From QYOJ01 sp043810345 (GTDB lineage: Bacteria > Bacteroidota > Bacteroidia > Bacteroidales > FEN-979), in NCBI GenBank assembly GCA_043810345.1, contig JBDROF010000049.1, positions 1 through 64,000 of the forward strand: a DNA stretch of 64,000 nucleotides, in the 5' to 3' direction. The position numbers and the translations under genes are program-made. Positions 9,715 through 18,386 of this stretch are shown here, piece by piece. Every line of letters begins with the position of its first letter. Position 1 is the stretch's first letter. The notes under the pieces are model-generated. The model was given only the letters and a program-made list of their open reading frames with translations. It did no database searches and was not told where the DNA came from.

Positions 9715-10161
9715 TCAAGTAATTACATCCGGTAGATTCTTTATTTGGCGGAAAAAGAGGCCAAAAAGGAGCACCAGAATGGCATATACAGCGGTGGAGA
9801 GCCAGGATATTTCTGGTCGGAAGAGGTGAAAAATGGTGATCAGGATAGTTGGAGCCGAGAAAAGGTAATACCCCACCCGATGTCCTTTCCATTGAAGGAT
9901 TACCCCGGTGAAAGCGGTGGCATGAAGTACGAACATAACCAGGAATAACAGGAATACCTGAGCGTTTGACCAGTTTTTATCCGGGATATACTGGTGGATG
10001 ATCTCAGTGATCCATCCCGAATAGGAGAGAGCAATCAGAAAGAAAGATACCATTATGCCATAATAGACCCACGTAAAGATACAGAGTATCGACAGGAGAA
10101 CAGGTCGTTTCCGTGTTGGTTTCTCCTCCTCTGCAGGAGCATTTTTATTGGTTGGTGTCAT
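9715..10161 (-). CDS. Small membrane protein of unknown function (paralogue of next gene)
   Basis: A 148-residue protein with a charged N-terminus (EEEKPTRKR) and about four hydrophobic segments (around PVLLSILCIFTWVYYGIMV, VFLLFLVMFVLHATAFTGVI, YYLFSAPTILITIF and LSTAVYAILVLLFGLFF). It is therefore likely an inner-membrane protein. I do not recognise the family. The layout matches the adjacent upstream protein (10165-10626): a basic PKR-type stretch, LLxILCIxT in the first segment, a Tyr-containing third segment and a short polar tail. The pair looks like an old tandem duplication. Only 3 bp separate the genes, so they are co-transcribed. Function unknown. Confidence 0.72.
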   Translation of the reverse strand: MTPTNKNAPAEEEKPTRKRPVLLSILCIFTWVYYGIMVSFFLIALSYSGWITEIIHQYIPDKNWSNAQVFLLFLVMFVLHATAFTGVILQWKGHRVGYYLFSAPTILITIFHLFRPEISWLSTAVYAILVLLFGLFFRQIKNLPDVIT

Positions 10162-10164
10162 CTT

Positions 10165-10626
10165 TCAGTGCATCTGTTTCAACTGGGTACTATATAGTAT
10201 TATGAAGAGTCCTGAAAAAAGCAGGTCAAGGATCGATGGTCCCGACAACTTCAGAAAATACATGGGCGCGATCAACAACAGAATCTGGGAAACAGCATAG
10301 AGATGGAATCCCACCTTCCGCAGTCGCCACATCAGGATTGCTCCGGTGAGGGATCCGACGTACAATACTCCTGTGATCAGAAAAAAACCGGGTGTTGCTT
10401 TCATCAGGATCTCCATGCCGGGCAGGTTGAACCGCTCCCCGAACTCTTCGGCCACCACCAGGAAGGAGTCGAAAAAACTTGCGATGAAGAGGCTGGAAAA
10501 GGTATTCAACCCGCTACCGATAAAGGTGAGGATGCAAAGTATGGCCAGTAACTGTGACCGTTTGGGTTCGGCCGGTGTACCAAGTGGTTGCGGAAGTTCG
10601 TCCATCAATTTTTGCTGAAAATACAT
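10165..10626 (-). CDS. Small membrane protein of unknown function
   Basis: A 153-residue protein, possibly starting at Met8 (10605), with about four hydrophobic segments. It shares the order PKRSQLLAILCILTF..., a loop, VLYVGSLTGAILMWRLRKVGFHLYAVSQILLLIAP and a last hydrophobic hairpin with the gene 3 bp downstream. It starts right after a 19-nt repeat array that follows purD, so transcription could run from purD through the array. No catalytic motif is visible and the function is unknown. Confidence 0.7.
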   Translation of the reverse strand: MYFQQKLMDELPQPLGTPAEPKRSQLLAILCILTFIGSGLNTFSSLFIASFFDSFLVVAEEFGERFNLPGMEILMKATPGFFLITGVLYVGSLTGAILMWRLRKVGFHLYAVSQILLLIAPMYFLKLSGPSILDLLFSGLFIILYSTQLKQMH

Positions 10627-10630
10627 TTTT

Positions 10631-10677
10631 ATTGCACATCATTGCGCATCATTGCCATCATTGCGCATCATTGCCAT
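10631..10677. repeat. 19-nt repeat array, copy A
   Basis: About two and a half units of the 19-mer ATCATTGCGCATCATTGCC, which on the other strand reads GGCAATGATGCGCAATGAT. It lies just downstream of purD and touches the heptamer array at 10678-10705. The same unit occurs at 26784-26860 and 33028-33141. Confidence 0.9.
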
Positions 10678-10705
10678 TTCTTTCACCTCTCACCTCCTAC
10701 GTCCC
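10678..10705. repeat. Heptamer array overlapping the purD stop codon
   Basis: On the minus strand four successive 7-nt units of the GGGACGT, GAGAGGT type encode the last PurD residues (DVGGER) and supply its TGA stop at 10683-10685. The same unit family follows aroA and tex. Array plus 19-mer array have the same order and orientation relative to the gene as after aroA. Confidence 0.7.
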
Positions 10706-11966
10706 ACCCAATATCCGTCCGGTAATACTTCCCTTCAAACCGGATCTTCTCCGCATTCTCGTACGACAGCTTCAGCGCCTCCTCCAGCGTCTCCCCGAAC
10801 GAGGTCACAGCGAGCACTCGCCCACCGTTGGTTACAATCCGGCCATCCACAGCTTTCGTTCCGGCATGAAAGACGAGACTGCCGGTCACCTGGTCGAGCC
10901 CGGTGATCTCTTTTCCCTTCTCATAGGTGCCTGGATAGCCTTCTGATACCAGCATCACGCTGGCGGTAAACCGGGGATCCAGACTCATCTCCACCCGGTT
11001 GAGGGTGCCAGTTGCCACGGCCTGACAGAGCTCTATGAAATCGACCTGGATGCGGGGTAGCACGGCCTCGGTTTCGGGATCTCCCAGCCGGCAGTTGTAT
11101 TCAATCACGTAAGGAGCCCCGTTCACGTTCATCAACCCGAAAAAAATGAATCCTTTGTAAGTAATCCCTTCGGCTTGCAACCCCTCCAGCGTGGGACGGA
11201 TCACCTGCCGCTCCACCTGCTCCAGGAATTCGCCCCGGGCAAACGGGACCGGAGAGACTGACCCCATGCCACCGGTGTTGGGACCGGTATCGCCGATGCC
11301 AATCTTCTTGTAATCTTTAGCTTCGGGAAAGATCCGGTAATGGGTTCCATCTGTGATCACGAATGCCGATAGTTCAATTCCCTGTAAAAATTCCTCGATC
11401 AAAACCTTGCGGGAAGCCTCCCCGAATTTATCCTCAGCGAGCATGGCGGTGAGCTCCGCGGTGGCTTCATCCGTCGTATGACAAATCACCACCCCTTTGC
11501 CCGCCGCTAACCCGTCGGCCTTAAGCACATATGGCGGATCCAGCGATTGCAGAAAAGCAATTCCTTCGGCTAGTGTGTCGGACGAGAAGGTGTGATTGGA
11601 AGCAGTGGGTATATGGTATTTCCGGAGGAACCTCTTGGCGAAATCCTTGCTTCCTTCCAGCATGGCTGCCTGGCGGGTTGGACCTATCACCGGGATCCTC
11701 CGCAGTTCCGGGTCGTCCAGGAAAAAATCGTGGATCCCGCGTACCAGGGGGTCTTCCGGACCCACGATCACCATCCCGATCCGGTGGCTGATACAGGCCT
11801 CCCTGATTCCCTTGAAATCGTTGACCGCTATAGGGAGATTGGTACCGGTTAAAGCGGTACCGGCATTACCCGGCGCAATGAAGAGGGAAGTCAGCCGGGG
11901 ACTCTGTGCCAGCTTCCAGGCGAGGGTATGCTCGCGCCCCCCCGATCCTAACAGGAGAATGTTCAT
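10683..11966 (-). CDS. purD: Phosphoribosylamine--glycine ligase
   Basis: PurD (GARS, 427 residues) joins glycine to 5-phosphoribosylamine using ATP, the second step of purine synthesis in the cytosol. The N-terminal GSGGREH motif, the ATP-grasp segment with VLKADGLAAGKGVV (about residues 150-163), and NCRLGDPETE (about residue 290) with metal-binding acid residues are all present. Length matches the family. The last residues (DVGGER) and the stop codon lie in a heptamer repeat shared with other gene ends, so the native tail may have been replaced. The glycosyltransferase upstream ends 4 bp before the PurD ATG, suggesting one transcript. Confidence 0.97.
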   Translation of the reverse strand: MNILLLGSGGREHTLAWKLAQSPRLTSLFIAPGNAGTALTGTNLPIAVNDFKGIREACISHRIGMVIVGPEDPLVRGIHDFFLDDPELRRIPVIGPTRQAAMLEGSKDFAKRFLRKYHIPTASNHTFSSDTLAEGIAFLQSLDPPYVLKADGLAAGKGVVICHTTDEATAELTAMLAEDKFGEASRKVLIEEFLQGIELSAFVITDGTHYRIFPEAKDYKKIGIGDTGPNTGGMGSVSPVPFARGEFLEQVERQVIRPTLEGLQAEGITYKGFIFFGLMNVNGAPYVIEYNCRLGDPETEAVLPRIQVDFIELCQAVATGTLNRVEMSLDPRFTASVMLVSEGYPGTYEKGKEITGLDQVTGSLVFHAGTKAVDGRIVTNGGRVLAVTSFGETLEEALKLSYENAEKIRFEGKYYRTDIGWDVGGER

Positions 11967-11970
11967 GGTG

Positions 11971-13101
11971 TTACTTGGTTTTCAATGCTTTTTCGATCGA
12001 CTCCCATAAACGGTCAGCCGTCATCTGCCAGGTGAAGAGCCCCTCCCGGGCATGGCCACGCTGGATCAGTCCCTCCCTTACGGTTTTGTACTGGTAGATC
12101 TTGTACATTGCCATGGCGATCGATTCGGGATCGAAGGGGTCGATCAGCAGAGCTCCGTCGCCGGCAACCTCGGGCATGGAAGTGACGTTGGAGGTGATTA
12201 CCGGTGTCCCGCAGCGAAAAGCCTCTATGATGGGGATACCAAAACCTTCGAAGTAGGATACATAGGTGAGCGCGGTGGCAGCACCCAGCACATACTTTAG
12301 ATGCTCATTGCTGAGACGTCCGGTGAAGATCACGTCGTTTGAAAAGCTCATCCGCTGGAAGGCTGAATCAATGTCGGGGGTCCACCACTTCCGGGCTCCT
12401 ACGATCAGCAACTGCACATCCGACGGGTTGGTCTTTTTAAAAAGATCGAATGCCCGGAAGAGGTTAGCGAGGTTCTTCCGTGGATGGAGCGCCCCGATAA
12501 AAAGAAAATAGGGTTTGCCATCAGAGTAGAACTGGCAGGTCATCACCTTCTCCTCTTGGGTCAGCGGTTTGTAAATCTCGCTGGCACCGTCATATACGAT
12601 GTCGATCTTATCGGCCCTCACCTTGTACTGCTCTACGATATCCTGCCGTGAGTAGTTGGAGACCGTCGCGATCCTTACTGCCTTTTGCGCATACCTGGGA
12701 AAGTAGTGACGGTAATACCAGCGGGTGAGAATAGGAAGGTCCTCCGGGTAGTGTTCGAAATTGAGGTCGTGGATCACATTCATCGATCGGCCTTTGTAGC
12801 GCAGGGAGAGAAAACCGTCAGGGGAGAGAAAGAGATCGGGCTTCAGCCGGTTGAGAAGGGAAGCGAGATTGTACTCAAACCAGGTAAAATATAGAATGGG
12901 GTGACGGGCTGGTGGAAACAGGATCAGGGGCGTGATATTATCGGAAAAGATGAACTCTTCAGGAAAATTCCTGTCGAAAATGAAGTAAAAGTGGTGTTCA
13001 TGGTGTTGGGTAGTGATCCGCTTCAGCGATTCATAGGTGAACCACCCGATCCCTTCGAGTTTGTCTTTCAGCAGCAAACGGGTGTTAACCGCGATATTCA
13101 T
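11971..13101 (-). CDS. Glycosyltransferase family 4 (GT-B fold)
   Basis: A 376-residue protein starting MNIAVNTRLLLKDKLEGIGWF with the two-domain GT-B layout. The C-terminal domain carries FIGALHPRKNL, LLIVGARKWW and the nucleotide-sugar binding EGFGIPIIEAFRCGTPVI (two Glu seven residues apart) typical of GT4 enzymes. Such enzymes transfer a sugar from an NDP-sugar to a lipid-linked or surface glycan at the cytoplasmic face. It stands back to back with the polysaccharide flippase at 13183, and this divergent pair faces the surface polysaccharide block, so a role in the same glycan is probable. Donor and acceptor are unknown. It is followed by purD after 4 bp. Confidence 0.93.
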   Translation of the reverse strand: MNIAVNTRLLLKDKLEGIGWFTYESLKRITTQHHEHHFYFIFDRNFPEEFIFSDNITPLILFPPARHPILYFTWFEYNLASLLNRLKPDLFLSPDGFLSLRYKGRSMNVIHDLNFEHYPEDLPILTRWYYRHYFPRYAQKAVRIATVSNYSRQDIVEQYKVRADKIDIVYDGASEIYKPLTQEEKVMTCQFYSDGKPYFLFIGALHPRKNLANLFRAFDLFKKTNPSDVQLLIVGARKWWTPDIDSAFQRMSFSNDVIFTGRLSNEHLKYVLGAATALTYVSYFEGFGIPIIEAFRCGTPVITSNVTSMPEVAGDGALLIDPFDPESIAMAMYKIYQYKTVREGLIQRGHAREGLFTWQMTADRLWESIEKALKTK

Positions 13102-13134
13102 CCGATGGTAATGTTTCTGGGTTCAGATTATTTG

Positions 13135-13142
13135 TAACTTTG
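13135..13142 (+). promoter_or_regulatory. Candidate -7 box (TAACTTTG) for the flippase gene
   Basis: Exact match to the Bacteroidota TAnnTTTG -7 consensus, 41 bp before the flippase ATG. No clear TTTG box is found 19 nt upstream. Confidence 0.5.
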
Positions 13143-13182
13143 TAGCAAATATCAGAATTTTCCGGGATTTTTCCATCATTTC

Positions 13183-14658
13183 ATGCAACGTAAATTTCTG
13201 ACAAATCTGGGACTGCTTCTCTTTTTGAATCTTCTCATCAAACCGTTCTGGATTTTTGGTATCGATCGTACCGTGCAAAATACAGTAGGGGTGGAAGATT
13301 ACGGCTTTTACTTCGTGGTGTTCAACTTCTCCTTTCTGTTCAACATCCTTCTCGACCTGGGGATCACGAACTTTAACAGCCGCAACATCGCTCAGCATAA
13401 CCACCTGCTTAACAAGCACTTTTCCGGAATCCTGGTGCTGAAATTCCTGCTGGGAATCTTCTACCTCCTGGTCACCTTCCTGGTGGCCCTCATCATGGGC
13501 TACTCGGGCGATCAGATCTACCTGCTGGCTTTGCTGGGATTCAATCAGTTTCTCCTCTCCTTCATCCTCTACCTCCGATCCAATATCTCGGGACTGCTGC
13601 TCTTTAAGACCGACAGCCTCCTTTCGGTTCTGGACCGCTTCCTGATGATTCTCTTCTGCGGTGTGTTGCTTTGGGGCCATGTAACCGAAGCGCCGTTTCG
13701 CATCGAATGGTTTGTATATTGCCAGACTGCTGCCTACCTTGCCACCGCCCTGATCGCCTTATTAATCGTCATTCGAAAATCAAAATTTCGTAGATTGAAC
13801 TGGCATTGGCCCTTCTTCCTGATGATCATCAAGAAGAGCATGCCCTTTGCCCTGATGGTGTTGCTGATGACTTTTTACAACCGCCTCGATCCGGTTATGC
13901 TGGAGGGGATCCTCGACGGATCTGTTGGGAACAAACAGGCAGGGATCTATGCCCATGGGTACCGGCTGCTGGATGCCGCCGCGATGATCTCTTTCCTTTT
14001 TTCGGTTTTGCTTATCCCCATTTTTTCCAAAATGATCAAACAGAAGGAGTCGGTGGAACAAATGCTGAAACTCTCCTTCACCCTGATCATTACCGTGGCA
14101 GTGATCGTGGCTGTCACCTCCTTTTTCTACAGTACCGAGATGATGCAACTGCTCTATAATGCAGATATTGCTGAATCGGCTCCCGTTTTCCAGCTTCTGA
14201 TACTGGGATTTGTCGCCATCTCCACCACCTACATCTTCGGTACCCTGCTTACAGCTAACGGGAACCTCAAAGAACTGAACATCATCGCAGCCATCAGCCT
14301 GGCAATCAATCTGGTGGTCAACCTGGTTCTGATCCCGCGACTATTGGCCTACGGTAGCGCGATCTCCAGTCTCTCCACTCAACTCTTCGCCGCCATCGCC
14401 CAGGTAATCCTGGTTCAATGGATTTTCAAATTCAGGATTAACTACCGCTTCCTTCTTAATTTGTTCTTTTTCATCGGCGGGGTCATCCTGCTTACCTGGC
14501 TTTCACGTCAGATCACCATCACCATCCCGGGCCTGCCGGCTCATCTGGCATGGCTCTCCAATTTTACCCTGTCGCTCATAATCTCGTTCTTCCTGGCCGT
14601 AATCCTGCGACTGCTCCACTTCCGGTCCCTTATTGACATCCTGCGAAGAGACAGTTAA
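13183..14658 (+). CDS. Polysaccharide flippase (Wzx/MATE-like, MOP superfamily)
   Basis: A 491-residue, strongly hydrophobic protein with about 12-14 membrane segments. It begins MQRKFLTNLGLLLFLNLLIKPFW and has the Wzx-type mid region (MPFALMVLLMTFYNRLDPVMLEG; AGIYAHGYRLLDAAAMISFLFSVLLIPIFSKM). Wzx proteins move lipid-linked sugar units across the inner membrane. Two chain-length proteins and an O-antigen ligase follow on the same strand, which fits an export-assembly block for a surface polysaccharide. The sugar-building genes themselves are not in the window apart from the divergent glycosyltransferase. Confidence 0.93.
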   Translation: MQRKFLTNLGLLLFLNLLIKPFWIFGIDRTVQNTVGVEDYGFYFVVFNFSFLFNILLDLGITNFNSRNIAQHNHLLNKHFSGILVLKFLLGIFYLLVTFLVALIMGYSGDQIYLLALLGFNQFLLSFILYLRSNISGLLLFKTDSLLSVLDRFLMILFCGVLLWGHVTEAPFRIEWFVYCQTAAYLATALIALLIVIRKSKFRRLNWHWPFFLMIIKKSMPFALMVLLMTFYNRLDPVMLEGILDGSVGNKQAGIYAHGYRLLDAAAMISFLFSVLLIPIFSKMIKQKESVEQMLKLSFTLIITVAVIVAVTSFFYSTEMMQLLYNADIAESAPVFQLLILGFVAISTTYIFGTLLTANGNLKELNIIAAISLAINLVVNLVLIPRLLAYGSAISSLSTQLFAAIAQVILVQWIFKFRINYRFLLNLFFFIGGVILLTWLSRQITITIPGLPAHLAWLSNFTLSLIISFFLAVILRLLHFRSLIDILRRDS

Positions 14659-14685
14659 TTGCAAGCATCTTTCAACAAACTTTGC

Positions 14686-14715
14686 TTGTTCATTTCGTAG
14701 AAATATCTACCTTTG
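14686..14715 (+). promoter_or_regulatory. Bacteroidota-type promoter for the chain-length genes
   Basis: TTG at 14686-14688, a 19-nt spacer and TACCTTTG at 14708-14715 match the -33/-7 consensus (TTTG / TAnnTTTG) with ideal spacing. The predicted start lies about 15 nt before the ATG at 14738, which supports that start over the longer frame beginning at 14633. Confidence 0.82.
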
Positions 14716-14737
14716 GCGAAATTTTGATCGTTATATT

Positions 14738-15784
14738 ATGATCCATGACCCAAAAAGAAGGGAAGATTTCGACTCTTCCAACATCGTGATCTTCCTTTAC
14801 AAATGGCGGAAGTCTCTTTTCATTGTGATACTTGCTGCACTGATCGGCTCCTGGTTTTTCTCCTTGCCCTGGTTCATCACTCCCAAGTATAAATCGACCG
14901 TCATCATGTTCCCGGCGAGTACCAACTCAATCTCCAAGGCGCTGCTGACAGAACACAACCAGAAAGGGGAGGATCTGATGTCGTTCGGCGAAGACGAACA
15001 GGCAGAGCAGCTGATACAGATACTCAACTCCAATAAGATCCGCGACCGCGTGATCCGGAAGTTCAACCTCATGGAGCATTACGGGATCGACTCCGCAGCC
15101 AAATATAAATATTCGAGGCTTTTCGACGAGTACGAACGAAACATCAGCTTCCGCCGTACCCCCTATATGGCAGTCCAGATCACTGTATATGACACCGAGC
15201 CCGAGATAGCTGCCGACATTGCCAATACCATCGCCGCCCTTCTAGACTCAACGAAAAACGAGATGCAGCACATACGTGCCATTCAGGGGCTTGCCATCGT
15301 GGAAGAGGAGTGCAAAACCCTGCAAGGAGAGGTTTATGTGATTGTCGACTCCCTTGTCACCCTGGGTAAATTGGGCGTGAACGATGTGGAGTACCAGTCG
15401 CAGGTACTCAACCAGCAGATGGCCATCTCCATCATGGAGGCAAATACCCAAGCACAGAAAGCGTTACAAAAACGCCTGGATGTCCTGGGGAAGTATGGAG
15501 GGATCTACATGTCGCTGAAAAATGCACTGGAGTTCAAAACCGAACAACTCACCCTGCTGCAATCAAGGTTGAAAGAGGCCAAAGTGGATGCCCACGAGGA
15601 TATCCCGCAAAAATTTATCGTAAGCGATGCCTACAAAGCCGAGAAAAAGTCCTATCCGATCCGCTGGCTCATCATGCTCGTCTCCACTCTCTCCTCCTTG
15701 TTTCTTACCATCATCGTGATCATGGTGATCGAGAAGATTGCGGTAGTCAATGCACAGAAGAAATTTCAACTCGGACAAGCGTAA
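14738..15784 (+). CDS. Wzz-type chain-length determinant protein (first copy)
   Basis: From the ATG at 14738 the protein has 348 residues. The frame is open from 14633, but the promoter at 14686-14715 and the start of similarity favour 14738. A membrane segment lies near the N-terminus (about 25-45, ILAALIGSWFFSLPWFIT), then a long periplasmic, partly coiled-coil region, then KKSYPIRWLIMLVSTLSSL and the second membrane segment (about 305-330). This is the polysaccharide co-polymerase layout controlling glycan length. No Walker motif or tyrosine-rich tail is present, so it is not a fused BY-kinase. The following gene is a paralogue with the same KKSYPIRWLI motif. Confidence 0.88.
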   Translation: MIHDPKRREDFDSSNIVIFLYKWRKSLFIVILAALIGSWFFSLPWFITPKYKSTVIMFPASTNSISKALLTEHNQKGEDLMSFGEDEQAEQLIQILNSNKIRDRVIRKFNLMEHYGIDSAAKYKYSRLFDEYERNISFRRTPYMAVQITVYDTEPEIAADIANTIAALLDSTKNEMQHIRAIQGLAIVEEECKTLQGEVYVIVDSLVTLGKLGVNDVEYQSQVLNQQMAISIMEANTQAQKALQKRLDVLGKYGGIYMSLKNALEFKTEQLTLLQSRLKEAKVDAHEDIPQKFIVSDAYKAEKKSYPIRWLIMLVSTLSSLFLTIIVIMVIEKIAVVNAQKKFQLGQA

Positions 15785-15820
15785 CGAAACCAAAGAAGCA
15801 ACCTAAAAAAACAAACATAT

Positions 15821-16774
15821 ATGGAACCCTTTTTTAACAGCAATAACCTCGTTGATATCCTGTTCCGCTGGAAGATCCATCTAGCCATCATTATGGTGCT
15901 GGCCGTCGTTCTCTCGGTCATCCTTTCGAGCCCGATGGTTATCACCCCGCTGTATAAATCCTACGCTGTGGTTTACCCCTCCAACGTGGCGCCCTACTCT
16001 GACGAAAACGAGACAGAGCAGATGATAGAGATTCTCAATTCTGGAGATATCCGCGACAACGTGATCCAGAAGTTTGACCTGGCTGCCCATTGGAATGTCG
16101 ACTCCAGCTACAAATATTTCATCAGCACCCTCTACTGGATCTACTCCCAGCGTGTGAAGATCAGTAAAACACCTAACGAGGCAGTGAATATCGTGGTGAT
16201 GGATCCTGATCCGCGAATGGCCTGTGATATGGTAATCGCTATCCTGGATTTCTATAATGTAAAAGTAAGAAGGCTTCACAAGGATAAGTTTTATGAAGTG
16301 GTGATCAACTACGAAACCATTGTCAACGAAAAGAAGATGAAAATCGACTCATTACGACAGCGGGCTGAGGAGCTCGGAACCAAATATGGGTTGATGGAAT
16401 ACCAGGCACAAACCCGGGAAGTGATGCGTGCACTGCTGGGCACAGGAAGCCAATCGGGCCGCTACAATGAAGCACTCAAATACAAGAAGAACATCGAAGA
16501 GAAAGGGGCGGAGATGCTGCTGATTCAGGAGATGATGGCTGCCGAAACGGAAGAGTTTGCGGTATTCAAGCTGGACTACGACCGGGCGTTGCTCGATTAC
16601 AACCGCGAGTACACCCACCTGAACCTCCTGACGAAACCATTTGTGTCCGACAAAAAGAGCTACCCCATCCGGTGGCTGATCGTTGTCGGTTCAGTACTGG
16701 CAATTGTTTTCCTGGCCCTGATAGTGATCGGGGTGATCGAACGCAACAGGTATACCAAACATTTTCCTGCGTAA
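15821..16774 (+). CDS. Wzz-type chain-length determinant protein (second copy)
   Basis: A 317-residue paralogue of the preceding protein. It has an N-terminal membrane segment (about 20-42, IIMVLAVVLSVILSSPMVITP), the repeated ETEQMIEILNSGDIRDNVIQKF segment matching the EQLIQILNSNKIRDRVIRKF segment of copy one, a coiled-coil middle, and KKSYPIRWLIVVGSVLAIVF at the C-terminal membrane segment. Two chain-length proteins side by side may form a mixed oligomer. The ATG of the ligase follows its stop by 1 bp, so the two are translationally close. Confidence 0.88.
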   Translation: MEPFFNSNNLVDILFRWKIHLAIIMVLAVVLSVILSSPMVITPLYKSYAVVYPSNVAPYSDENETEQMIEILNSGDIRDNVIQKFDLAAHWNVDSSYKYFISTLYWIYSQRVKISKTPNEAVNIVVMDPDPRMACDMVIAILDFYNVKVRRLHKDKFYEVVINYETIVNEKKMKIDSLRQRAEELGTKYGLMEYQAQTREVMRALLGTGSQSGRYNEALKYKKNIEEKGAEMLLIQEMMAAETEEFAVFKLDYDRALLDYNREYTHLNLLTKPFVSDKKSYPIRWLIVVGSVLAIVFLALIVIGVIERNRYTKHFPA

Positions 16775-16775
16775 C

Positions 16776-18251
16776 ATGCATAGCCTCTTCACGGGAACGG
16801 GGATCTCCGGCTTTCTGGAGAAATACAAAGTGGGTTGGGTCTACCTTATCAGCCTGGCCTATATCCTCTTCAATGCCTATATGATCTACAAGAATTACTA
16901 TTACTCCCTGGCTATTCCTGTGTTCTTAGTGCTTCTCTATTTCTACTTTACACGGCTCGATTGGGTCCTCTTGCTGATTACCTGCACCACCCCCATCGCG
17001 GTGAATTTGGTACAATACGAACTGGGAACAGGAATCTCAATCCCGACCGAACCGCTGCTCTTTGGAGTGGTGCTGATTTTTATCCTGAAGCTCTGCTATA
17101 AAAATGATTTCGACCGGAAGATCTGGACCCATCCAGTGAGTATCCTGATCATCATCTCCCTGATCTGGATCTTCATCACGAGCTTTACCAGCCAGATCCC
17201 TCTGGTATCGTTCAAGTACCTGCTGGCCCGGTTATGGTTCGTCATTCCTTTCTATTTTCTGGGTATCCTCCTCTTCCGGAAAACGCAAAACATCCGCCTC
17301 TTCATATGGCTGTATTCCATTCCTCTGGTAGGAGTGATCATCTACACCATAATGGTTCACTCAACTTACGGATTCGAAGAGGAGGCCGGTCACTGGGTGA
17401 TGGCCCCCTTTTACAATGACCATACGGCATACGGTGCCATCCTGGCGCTTTTCCTCCCCATCTTTGTCGGGTTCTCTTTCAGCAGGGTCTATGGCCGGAC
17501 GACACGTTTTTTCTCTTTCCTCATCATGATGATCCTGGTGGCAGCTCTCTTTCTCTCTTTCTGCCGGGCTGCCTGGATCAGTGTAGCTGCCACATTGCTG
17601 ATCTACATGGTACTCCTCTTTAAGATCAAGTTCAAGTGGATTGCTGTGGTCACTGGATTGATGTTCATCTTCTTTTTCATGTTCCAGCAACAGATCTGGG
17701 ACGTGCTGGAACGAAATAAGCAGGGGACATCGGGTGACTTCATGGAGCATGTCCAGTCGATCTCCAACATCACCACCGACGACTCCAACCTCGAGCGGAT
17801 CAACCGTTGGCAATCGGCTTTCCGGATGTTTAAGGAGCGACCTGTCTTCGGCTTTGGTCCCGGCACCTATCAATTTGAATACGCCCCCTATCAGATTTCC
17901 AGTGAGAAGACCCTGATCAGCACCAATGCCGGTGACCGGGGGAATGCGCACAGCGAATTCATCGGCCCTCTTTCCGAAGAGGGACTGCCGGGAATGCTGC
18001 TGATGATCTCCCTGGTGATCATGATCATTGTCTATGGTATGAAAGTTTACAAACAGGCTAAAACCCCTGAAACACGCCTGCTCAGCCTCACCGTGCTGCT
18101 TGGACTCATCACCTATTTCCTGCACGGCACACTCAATAATTTCCTCGACACCGACAAAGCTTCCGTCCCCGTCTGGGCCTTCATCGCCGTGCTCGTCGCC
18201 CTGGATATGTACCAGAACAAGATCGAGGACCAGCCCTCAGTTGGCAGTTAG
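16776..18251 (+). CDS. O-antigen ligase / polymerase family membrane protein
   Basis: A 491-residue protein with about 12 membrane segments and the Wzy_C/WaaL features: FCRAAWISVAATLLIYMVLL, a large periplasmic loop with NRWQSAFRMFKERPVFGFGPGTY (Arg and FGxGPGTY) and NAHSEFIGPLSEEGLPGML with the conserved His. Such proteins either ligate finished glycan to an acceptor (lipid A core or protein) or polymerise it. The position after two chain-length proteins fits either. The last residues (SVGS) and the TAG stop are encoded by a heptamer repeat array (18238-18314). Confidence 0.9.
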   Translation: MHSLFTGTGISGFLEKYKVGWVYLISLAYILFNAYMIYKNYYYSLAIPVFLVLLYFYFTRLDWVLLLITCTTPIAVNLVQYELGTGISIPTEPLLFGVVLIFILKLCYKNDFDRKIWTHPVSILIIISLIWIFITSFTSQIPLVSFKYLLARLWFVIPFYFLGILLFRKTQNIRLFIWLYSIPLVGVIIYTIMVHSTYGFEEEAGHWVMAPFYNDHTAYGAILALFLPIFVGFSFSRVYGRTTRFFSFLIMMILVAALFLSFCRAAWISVAATLLIYMVLLFKIKFKWIAVVTGLMFIFFFMFQQQIWDVLERNKQGTSGDFMEHVQSISNITTDDSNLERINRWQSAFRMFKERPVFGFGPGTYQFEYAPYQISSEKTLISTNAGDRGNAHSEFIGPLSEEGLPGMLLMISLVIMIIVYGMKVYKQAKTPETRLLSLTVLLGLITYFLHGTLNNFLDTDKASVPVWAFIAVLVALDMYQNKIEDQPSVGS

Positions 18252-18314
18252 CAGTTTGCCTCATTCCTCATTCACCACGCGCCACTCACTTGCCAATTGC
18301 AACTGCTAACTTGC
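18238..18314. repeat. Heptamer array overlapping the ligase stop codon
   Basis: Eleven successive 7-nt units whose sequence drifts from CAGTTGG through CCTCATT and CACTTGC to AACTTGC while the register is kept. The second unit contains the ligase TAG (18249-18251). The array ends 5 nt before the efp promoter at 18319. Confidence 0.8.
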
Positions 18315-18318
18315 ATGC

Positions 18319-18349
18319 TTTGTTCCCTCAAATATTTTCACTACTTTTG
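18319..18349 (+). promoter_or_regulatory. Bacteroidota-type promoter of efp
   Basis: TTTG (18319-18322), 19-nt spacer, TACTTTTG (18342-18349): a full consensus -33/-7 pair. It lies 37 bp before the efp ATG at 18387 and downstream of an alternative ATG at 18297, ruling the longer frame out. Confidence 0.88.
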
Positions 18350-18386
18350 CCGCCCCGATTATCAACAAAATACGATAACACAAAAT

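Noticed and set aside
17361..18125. 254-residue frame antisense to the ligase
   Set aside because: Rich in His, Asp and Gln as expected for the complement of a membrane protein gene; no start signals.
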